This document shows positions 56,701 through 64,000 of a stretch of 64,000 bases of DNA, in pieces. Below the pieces are notes generated by a model that ran no database searches, was not told where the DNA came from, and was given only the letters and a program-made list of their open reading frames with translations. Source of the stretch: Capronia americana. Its lineage: Eukaryota > Ascomycota > Eurotiomycetes > Chaetothyriales > Herpotrichiellaceae. The stretch is taken from contig JADWQD010000009.1 of assembly GCA_016110215.1 (NCBI GenBank), forward strand, positions 622,093-686,092. The letters are read 5' to 3'. The translations under genes were made by a program, and so were the position numbers. Within the stretch, counting starts at the first letter, position 1. The number at the start of each line of letters is the position of its first letter.

Positions 56701-59700
56701 CACACTGAGCAGAGTTTGAGAACGAGAACTCTAACGTCGTGTACTCATAGGTAAACTCGGGCGGTAAATGGCCTGTCCAGTCTCTGCCCACCGACAGGCG
56801 GTTCTTCGTGGTGGCTTCTTCCGCTACAGGCTGTTACACGGCCGACTTGCACGGTGGTGTCTTTTGATAAAGCTGTCATTTCAACGTCACTAGCGTCTTG
56901 CGCAACTCTTGCAGCGCGTCTCGGTACCATGTAAGCAGGTAGCCTTCTTCACCACCAGGCTCTGAGATACAGCTAGAAGGTGCGACTACTACACATGTGA
57001 GTATCTCAGGTATGATAGTGACAGACAACGACTATACACCAGTTGTTCTAAATCTCGCACGTCCCCCGAAGACTTCGACAAGTCGTCACGACATGGACCT
57101 ACTGTACTGTGTCGGGCGTCAATTCGGGGGCCACGGGGGCTCCCTGGGACCGGGGACGACCGTCACCACGTTTGCGTCGCGAGTTCTCTAGACTACGCAG
57201 TGTGATTTGAGACGAACTGGGTCGACTGGTTTGCGGGGTCCGAACTCCACGATCAAAGGTGCGTGATTCGCACGAGACTTTCGAACAGCGACACTACTCC
57301 GGGGGTGCTGCCGCTCATTTCTGCATCAAACGCGGACTGGGTGGCGCGTGAGAGATTGTCGATGGGTCCTGGGCGTCGCATCAGCCCGACAAAGTCCCTC
57401 TTTACAACCAGCCGGACCGGGTCTCTCTCCTACCACCGACCCGACAAGCTCCCTCTTTATAGACACAAGACATCAGACTTGGGGCTGGGCCAAAATTTAA
57501 TCCTGGGATTTACGAGTATAATCGCATTCGTAAGCTCCGGCGACAACTAGGGCCTGGTTGGCAGGACTTGAGAACAGGTCATCCCCCGGCGACCCCAATG
57601 CCGTGGAGAATGGGCCACAAAGTGTATTGACGAAAACGCAGGATAGAGCGATTGTAAGGCTTTGGCAGCAGTATGGTCCGCAGGAGGACGCTGCCCTCAT
57701 CACTGGAACGTACCATTGCCATTAAATATGGAAATCAAAGGGTTCTTGGGAGAAAGAAAGGTGAAGATCATGGAAGTGGCAACGCTTGAACTAGGAGCAG
57801 CAATTTCGACACGCCAGACTCTTTCCCTGGTACCACCGGGGGTGGTAAGGGAGCTGGAAATCCTTCCATTTCTACCACGGCGCCGCTCTTATCTGCCACT
57901 CAAATGGAGTGCACTGCCATGCGCAGATGACACTTCCTGGGTCTGGAATGTCTCATCCCATGGCCCTTCCGATGGATCAAAGCTGCGTGAATACGAACTG
58001 ATAGACCGAATCTCTCGACTTCCCTCTTCGTGGGAGTGTCCACATGTTTCTGCTTGCGGCATGTGCTCTCTCTCGGGAGCGTTCGAGGCTCGGCCAATGT
58101 CGCCGTTGATGGCCACTAGAAACCGGTTTTCGGGTCCACCCCCTGATCTGACAGCTTTTGGTGCGTTGACCCGGCCGGAGCCTGCTGGATGTCGTGAGCC
58201 AGACCTGGAAACTAGTGTGGCCGCCCCTAATATCGCTGTACCATATCAAACGCTCCGTACTGAAGCAGCCCGGCCACTCAAAGACACAGTGTCTCCTCAC
58301 GCCAAATCAAGGATGTGGCGGTGATTTGAATTCCGCGAAGCGCACAACCTTAAACCGAAGGGTGTCCCAGCGGGCGAGAGGGCCGAATTCCGAGGACCAT
58401 GCTCTCGTGTCGTTGCTGACCCTGATCTGCACGGAGACACGTTTGGCACGCTTCCGAGCAGAAGGTTGACTGCAGCTGTTAGTCGGTGAACAGCCGCTGT
58501 GCCGTGTGTCACCGTCGCCTCCGATGGTGGACGAGACACGAGAACATTGAGGTGGCTTGTGTCAGCAACGACCTGCATCTACACACGGGGTACTTTTGTC
58601 ACCACATTCTGGCGGCTATCCACGAGATGGCAGTGGAGCCGAAGTTCACTCAGCTAGCGATTTCAAGGTTGTCTTCGATCAATAGAAGAGCGCGCAGAAG
58701 CATCACGCTGGGGCACGGTGTACATGATGATGACCGTGTCGGTGTCTCACCAGACAATGATGCTACGTACCAGCCACGGCCCGAATTATCATTTGATGTG
58801 GCGTGGTCCCGGCTTGAGGAACGCCACGGCGGGACAGTGGATTTACAGTCAAAGCTCTGCGATCGTCTCCTAAACTCAAAAGTGGTAGGTATTGTGCGGG
58901 TTGCTGTTTGTCAGCGAGAGAAAGAACGGTATGCGTTGGTATACTGGACAGGCCTGTCGTATTGCCATGCTGTGTCCTGACTGGCTTGATGGCACGCCGA
59001 GGGCCCCAACTGCCCGATCGAGATACTCCCGGCAAGAAGCTTGTTTCCAGGGCGACGGTAACGGCATTCCGAGGTCCCTCTGGGGGTTTCCGCCCGGCAA
59101 AGCATCGGCCATCGGCCCATGTTTGACGATACTCTTCACAGACATTCAACGCGGGACGATGATTGGCCACCAGGAGAACGCCCGGCTTGGCCTAGAGGCG
59201 ACGCCATCGTATAGACTCCCGTCGCAGAGAGGCTTATTTATATCGGCATGACAAAACAGCAAACATGGTGTTCGAGAGGCAGCGACTTGCATTAAGCTCG
59301 ACGAAGCTCGTATGATTGCTGGGGCTGATGCTTCTGCCAAGCAGGCCTAGACCGACTCTGGATGACCACAATCGCCCTCCTAAGCACCTCCAGGCGGCGA
59401 CAGTGCGTGAGCGTCCCAGCAGGGTGTCCAGACGCGCCCGGGTGGTCTCTCCGAGCCACTGGCGATGGGGTCTGCGGCAGCCTTACCAGGAACAGGAGAC
59501 TGGAACCCCTGTTGCATGATGGATCGCTCGAAGGGCGCAACGGAGCCGCTATCTCAAATGGGGAACAAGATCACTCTGGTCTGGATGGTCAGAGACATTC
59601 AGGATCTGCCTGGAAACCAATCACTTGTTGGGAACCCCCGTGCCTAAGTCGGTAAGTCGATAAGTCATCCCAGGTCATCTCGACGCCTCCACTTGTATAG

Positions 59701-60329
59701 CTGCTTGTATCGAGACGTATTGATGATATGCAGGTTACAATATGCAAGGCTGTATACAGACCGCTGCCCGGGCACCGGCGTGTATCAGACCCAAGATCTC
59801 ATTTACAGCGCACGCTCTATACAAATTGCGTCCATGTCTCGGCTTGACCCAGTTCCTCCAGAAGGACTTATCACTCCCTCTACCTGAAGTGGCTCGACAG
59901 TACCGGAACAGTCAGTGCAAGAGACGCCTCGATCCGTTCGCTACGCCCACTGTTTCATTGGTCAGTCGGTGGCGTCGAACAAGCAATGCATGATTAGCTA
60001 ACAGACGGTGTGCCTCTGCAGCACGACAGCCATTGACAGCCATTCTCCTGCCTGCTGTCCATCGTATACGGGGACGCCATTCTCGCTAAATCCCATCAAT
60101 ACGGTTACACTCTGAACCGCGACTAATTGAGACACGCACCCTCGTCGGCTCGGCGGCACTGCCTACGACAGCCCAACTCGGACGACAACCAGCATCGACG
60201 GAGCCCCAATCATTGAGAAGTGCATACTGCCACGCGCATTGAAAGGCCCAGACCTGAAGATAACCAAGCTACGGTGTGCGAGCTGCAACAACTCGGACTG
60301 AACGAGGATCTGAGCAACTGGCGACTTCG
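53798..60329. other. Long region without a supported gene (about 6.5 kb)
   Basis: Frames up to 220 codons exist (54352-55005 minus, 57662-58324 plus, 58486-58980 plus), each overlapped by comparable frames on other strands and without recognisable families. Minor repeats: CCGACAAAGTCCCTCTTTA and CCGACAAGCTCCCTCTTTA near 57390 and 57440, separated by about 50 bp. One TACGGAGTA copy at 56557-56565. The stretch may hold long UTRs, promoters of the two flanking regulators, or decayed genes. Confidence 0.4.
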
Positions 60330-62210
60330 ATGGCTGTCCTGGACGAGAACCCGGCTCAATTCGAGTTTGCTACATTCAACAGCCTGAGGATCGATGCTCA
60401 ACGCCCAGCATCAAGCAAGGCGCCTTTTCTCTTCATCGTCAAGACTCCCGCCTCGGACACGTTATCTCGGTCCACAACCCGCAGTGCGGCTGCGAGCATC
60501 AACAGCCACGCTCAACGATGGGCCCAGGAGGTCGCGGTAACTCAGGGCGCCAACGGAACAGCTGGCCGACGCGAGGTCGACACGCCGGCCTTTGAGAAAT
60601 GCATGATGAGGTGTCGTGTTTCTCGACTGCTAGATGACCCAAGCAAGCCGGTAAAGTCGAAGCGCTCTGGTTCCGGGAAGAGAGCCAGTCGACCGTCAGA
60701 GAAACGCTCGAGAAGATTGACGCCGCAGCCATCTGAGAAGTCCGGTACGACGAGTGAGAAAGACCCGTCGACTAGTCCTGAGGCCGAGCCACGACCACGA
60801 GCCGAGTTCAGTGAGGATGAAACATCTCAGACGGCACCACTGTTGTCTCCCGCTCCAGGGAGATTTTCAGTCTTGGACCCTTTCGACTCCGCGTCCCTTG
60901 CCAACGACGGCGACGTGCAACCCATCCTTCAGTATTATCTCTCCTTTGCGCTCCTGTCCACACCCAAGGGAGACGACGGGCAAAAGCCGCCCGACGGGGC
61001 GCTGATGCAGCACTTCTCGAGCATCAACGCGATCATACAAGGCTGCATGCACAAGAGCGTCCACATGTACGCCCTTCTCGCGGCCACGGCCAGCCGCATG
61101 CGACGGGTCTCTGGGGTCTCCTTCCGCGCGGACAACGGACCAGAGATCTATCTACACAAGGCTCTCCAATGCCTCCGCATGTTGCTCGACAACAACAGTC
61201 AGTCAGCGGTCGAGGACCGTCAGATCATCCTGGACATCTATTACCTCAGCGTCTGTGGGTGGTACATGGAGCGTTATGGAGAATCCAAGACCCACTTCAA
61301 CGTGCTGAAGCATTTCTGGAAGACGCTTACCCCGGGGCAGTCGATGTTGGACCAGTACATCTATGATCTGCTCAGCTACAACACCATCTTTCTCGAGGCA
61401 GACGCCACGAAGGTCCTCGACTCGACCGGGCTTGATCGTTTCAGTCACCTCCCTGGCCATGGGACGATTGCCAACCCTCTTGCCTGGCACCCCAAGCATC
61501 CCGTCTCAGTCCGCCACTGCTCCGCGTTGCCCGTGGCGCTGGAACAGGCAGCCTACAGTCCTGATCTCCGGCAGGTGGTGCAGGAACTCCCGTTGCTCCT
61601 GCTCCTGCACAACAACCTCGTCCAGAACTCGGAGCTCTCATGCCCCGAGAGAGACTGGGTCCGGTCGAAGAGCCGATCGCTTGTCCTTCGCCTGCTCGAA
61701 CTGCCCAGCTATGGCGGCGAGCTGTGCTGTCGCCTAACACTCGTCATCCTCCTCCGATGCATCTTCAAGACCAGCAGCCCGGCCAAGGGCTCCACGGCGT
61801 GCGTCGACAGCGACATCTCCGTCGACCTCGGCCTGGTCACACAGCGCTTGAAACGGCAGTTGCAGTATGAGATCCTGTTGCCGTCAAATGAAATCTCCCC
61901 CGTCGCGCTTGGCAGCGAGGCAGCAACAGCAGCAGGAGGAGGCGCCGCTCACACCCCGCTGCAGATCTGGACCGGCAAGTCCAACCATCTTCTGCTCTGG
62001 GTCTTGATCGCCGGGCTCTATGGCGCCCGACTGACCAACCAGAAGGCTGAATACGACTGGTTCTGGAGCCGGATCAAGGCGTTGATGAGACTGTTGGAAG
62101 TCAGCACCATGTCACGGCTGCGCCACCTGGTCACGTCGTTTGCGTTTGTGGAGGGCATGCTGGACGATCAAAGGATCGATGGCGTTTTGGCAGACGAAGG
62201 GCCCGAATGA
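60330..62210 (+). CDS. Fungal-specific transcription factor-domain protein without a zinc cluster
   Basis: One exon gives 626 aa from ATG 60330 (the frame is open 18 codons further, to an ATG at 60276, but the part from AVLDENPAQFEFATF onward is the segment that looks like the family N-terminus). Residues 1-50 contain FEFATFNSLR and FLFIVKTP, then a Ser/Lys/Arg-rich disordered stretch (about 110-190) that may include a nuclear signal, then an all-helical body: HFSSINAIIQGCMHKSVHMY, EIYLHKALQCLRMLL, IILDIYYLSVCGWYM and ERYGESKTHFNVLKHFW. This matches the family of fungal regulators annotated as transcription factor-domain proteins that lack a Cys6 DNA-binding region. No Cys cluster is present, so DNA binding is not shown. 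Function is unknown. Confidence 0.8.
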   Translation: MAVLDENPAQFEFATFNSLRIDAQRPASSKAPFLFIVKTPASDTLSRSTTRSAAASINSHAQRWAQEVAVTQGANGTAGRREVDTPAFEKCMMRCRVSRLLDDPSKPVKSKRSGSGKRASRPSEKRSRRLTPQPSEKSGTTSEKDPSTSPEAEPRPRAEFSEDETSQTAPLLSPAPGRFSVLDPFDSASLANDGDVQPILQYYLSFALLSTPKGDDGQKPPDGALMQHFSSINAIIQGCMHKSVHMYALLAATASRMRRVSGVSFRADNGPEIYLHKALQCLRMLLDNNSQSAVEDRQIILDIYYLSVCGWYMERYGESKTHFNVLKHFWKTLTPGQSMLDQYIYDLLSYNTIFLEADATKVLDSTGLDRFSHLPGHGTIANPLAWHPKHPVSVRHCSALPVALEQAAYSPDLRQVVQELPLLLLLHNNLVQNSELSCPERDWVRSKSRSLVLRLLELPSYGGELCCRLTLVILLRCIFKTSSPAKGSTACVDSDISVDLGLVTQRLKRQLQYEILLPSNEISPVALGSEAATAAGGGAAHTPLQIWTGKSNHLLLWVLIAGLYGARLTNQKAEYDWFWSRIKALMRLLEVSTMSRLRHLVTSFAFVEGMLDDQRIDGVLADEGPE

Positions 62211-63035
62211 AGCGTGATGATCCATCCATTCCACTGGTTTGGAACCAAACCCCCATTTCCCAGTTTGCACACCTCCGCGCCTAGCCTGGGAGAGTGAGTG
62301 CTTGCTAGGATCGCGGTTGCGGTTGCGGTGGTGTCTAGGGGGCGTGGCGTGGCGTGGTCGGTGGTCAGCGCCAAGTCGACGACGTGCAGTAGCCTCCGTT
62401 TCATGCATGATGCGCAAATACATTACCATAGCATTGATTATGGCATCAAGACTGTTATCTAAGCGTCCTTCCTGCATGGAGTCGCACAGAGTACGGGGTA
62501 TCATTGATAAATCTAGCTAGCCACAGTAGCTACTCTACGAACGAGTTTCGCGCCCTAGCTGGCCGGCCGGAAAAGGCAATTTATACCTCATCTGGGCTAC
62601 GTGACTGTATCCAAGTGAACCATTTATTGAATTGGCCGCTTCAGTACTCATACCTGCAGATGGTTCGGTCGGGTTGCGCTCGCCGCTTTCGTGTCCAACC
62701 ACGGCGATGAGATGACCTTGCCACGCAACACGCAGCGCGAACCCAAACAACGAACACGAACACGAACTCGAGACACCAAGGCTGCATGCACGTCGAATGA
62801 TACAGTGAAAGCCTGCCTGTAACTAGGTATGTAGTACAGTAACAGTACGAGCACGAGTATGTGACGACTTTGCCCCCCTTTCACCTCGTGTGTTCGGCCC
62901 CTCCCTACTCGGTACTGTGCAAGCCATTAGATTTGTCGCGGGCAATGGCACCGGCGCCTTTCCAGCGCCAGATTGAGAGACCCGCATGTCCGCGTGCCGC
63001 GTACAGCCTAGATTCCAACATAACCGCTACAGAAG

Positions 63036-63063
63036 TACATACATACATACATACATACATACA
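63036..63063 (+). repeat. (TACA)7 microsatellite
   Basis: Seven uninterrupted copies of TACA about 210 bp upstream of the phosphotransferase start. Confidence 0.9.
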
Positions 63064-63210
63064 CGAGTCCGAGTTAGGGTTATTGCACAGGATGTGAACG
63101 GGGACGATTTCCTCAAGCACCAGCCGGGGACCGATCCCCTGTCGAGACGCGCTGTATGTACTGTACCCAAAACAAACACAACGCCGAGTGCGGTACTGAT
63201 ACAGTAGGAT

Positions 63211-63242
63211 ACACCGTACACCGTACACCGTACACCGTACAC
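63211..63242 (+). repeat. 7-bp tandem repeat (ACACCGT)4.5
   Basis: Four full copies of ACACCGT plus ACAC, ending only 31 bp upstream of the phosphotransferase ATG, hence in its 5' UTR or core promoter. Confidence 0.85.
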
Positions 63243-63272
63243 AGTTACAGGTTGACGGGATTAAGATCACTC

Positions 63273-64000
63273 ATGTTTCGCCGCATATCCCAACCACCAC
63301 GGACGCACTCGCTCCGCCATTTCCGTAAACCTCATGCCAATACTCATAATGCAAATACCGGCGTAGGACTACCACTGTTACCACTACTACTCAAGACGCA
63401 GCAGGCCTTTCGCCGCCGCCACAGGTCATCATCCCCGTCGACACGGGTGACCACCCCACCCCCACCCCCACCGGTCTCCCGATGTGATGATGCCTTCACC
63501 GACACCTACGAGTACACTGCCGGCCACTGGCTCCACCGGGACCAGGCACGGCGTCAAGCTCGGTCCCTGGCGTTCGACTTCGCTGCACTATGCCGCAAAG
63601 CCGTCGACGCATGTCCCGGCGCGAGAGGGGTCCTACGGTGCGTGAAAACCGAGGGCGGCTTCAACCGAGTCTTCCCCTTGTCCATGGACAATGGAGCCCG
63701 TGTGGTGGCGAAGCTGCCTTTCCGCGCTGTGGCTGGCCCGCCAAAGCTGATGACCAGCTCGGAGGTCGTGACAATGGCATATGGTAAGACGATGATTCTG
63801 CTCTGGAGTTCGACTAATGCGATGACAGTGAGGTCTCATACGAGCATTCCCGTACCCAGGGTTCTCGATTGGGACGCCGACGCACTGAAGAATCCCGTGC
63901 GAGCAGAATACATCATTATGGAGCACGTCTCGGGTGTCCAGTTGCACGAGGCGTGGCCGACCATGGACTCGCATCAGCACATGCTGGTCACGAAGAACTT
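63273..64000 (+). CDS. AIM9-like mitochondrial phosphotransferase (APH fold), 5' part
   Basis: Exon 1 (63273-63783) and the start of exon 2 (63829 to the window end) are in phase; the 45-bp intron splits the codon before VRSHTSIPVPRVLDW. The first 60 residues are Arg/Ser-rich with few acids (FRRISQPPRTHSLRHF, RRRHRSSS), consistent with a mitochondrial presequence. Then come the family blocks YEYTAGHWLHRD, CVKTEGGFNRVFPLSMDNGA, VAKLPFRAVAGPP (the Lys of the kinase-like N-lobe), TSSEVVTMAY and AEYIIMEHVSGVQL. These match the aminoglycoside phosphotransferase-like AIM9 proteins of fungi, which influence mitochondrial inheritance in yeast screens; the substrate is unknown. The catalytic loop lies beyond the window, so completeness cannot be judged. 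Confidence 0.82.
   Translation, partial: MFRRISQPPRTHSLRHFRKPHANTHNANTGVGLPLLPLLLKTQQAFRRRHRSSSPSTRVTTPPPPPPVSRCDDAFTDTYEYTAGHWLHRDQARRQARSLAFDFAALCRKAVDACPGARGVLRCVKTEGGFNRVFPLSMDNGARVVAKLPFRAVAGPPKLMTSSEVVTMAYGKTMILLWSSTNAMTVRSHTSIPVPRVLDWDADALKNPVRAEYIIMEHVSGVQLHEAWPTMDSHQHMLVTKN

Larger units (their letters stand above)
62211..63272. other. Intergenic region with microsatellites
   Basis: No gene seen. Contains GGCGTGGCGTGGCGTGG-like short repeats (about 62340), a TACA microsatellite and a 7-bp tandem repeat listed separately. Confidence 0.5.

Noticed and set aside
57662..58324. 220-codon plus-strand frame
   Set aside because: Overlapped by several minus-strand frames, irregular composition, no family resemblance.
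63036..63242. Short direct repeats that could suggest a CRISPR array
   Set aside because: Units are 4 and 7 bp with no spacers; these are simple eukaryotic microsatellites.

Overview
The window is nuclear DNA of a filamentous ascomycete (Pezizomycotina). The evidence is genes split by short GT-AG introns of about 45-110 bp, no operons, long non-coding stretches, and typical families: a HET-domain remnant, a Pth11/SAT4-like rhodopsin-domain receptor, a fungal-specific transcription factor domain, a PHO-4/Pho89 phosphate permease and an AIM9-like phosphotransferase. Gene models were spliced by hand from reading frame, splice signals and phase. Species cannot be told from the sequence alone.

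Layout. 0.2-1 kb: two-exon glyoxalase/VOC protein (-). 2.6-6.7 kb: 14-exon large GTPase of the SLIP-GC-like (dynamin-superfamily) type (+). 7-10.3 kb: two broken genes on the minus strand, a HET-domain remnant and a fungal transcription factor with in-frame stops. 10.5-13.6 kb: no gene I can support. 13.6-15.4 kb: Na+/phosphate symporter (+), followed by an AT-rich block. 16.2-17.2 kb: acetamidase/formamidase (-). 17.2-20.3 kb: repeats and CACGTG boxes, no gene. 20.3-21.6 kb: seven-helix rhodopsin-domain protein (-). 22.6-24.5 kb: APC amino-acid/GABA-type permease (+). 26.8-29.0 kb: 690-aa membrane protein of unknown function (+). 29.4-30.5 kb: Gfo/Idh/MocA oxidoreductase (-). 31.6-33.4 kb: secreted zincin-type metallopeptidase (-). 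34.0-34.7 kb: GNAT acetyltransferase (-). 35.5-36.8 kb: palmitoyl-protein thioesterase (-). 37.5-38.5 kb: cysteine-rich protein (-). 40.5-41.7 kb: GH16 glycosidase (-). 42.3-43.2 kb: EFM7-type methyltransferase (-). 44.1-45.6 kb: DUF3176-type membrane protein pseudogene (+). 47.1-47.7 kb: Q/P-rich small protein (+). 49.2-50.9 kb: KTI12 (-). 51.6-53.3 kb: C2H2 zinc-finger regulator (-). 53.3-60.3 kb: long region without a supported gene. 60.3-62.2 kb: fungal transcription factor-domain protein lacking a zinc cluster (+). 63.3 kb to the end: 5' part of an AIM9-like phosphotransferase (+).

Most genes look like independent housekeeping or nutrient-uptake functions: phosphate, amide and amino-acid use; cell wall and extracellular protein breakdown; translation-related modification by KTI12 and EFM7. 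I see no biosynthetic cluster, no CRISPR array and no intact mobile element. The most unusual signals are three genes broken by nonsense or frameshift changes, several exons of only 6-27 nt, a 9-base motif (TACGGAGTA) occurring about ten times more often than chance, and an 11-bp perfect dyad just upstream of the amidase gene.
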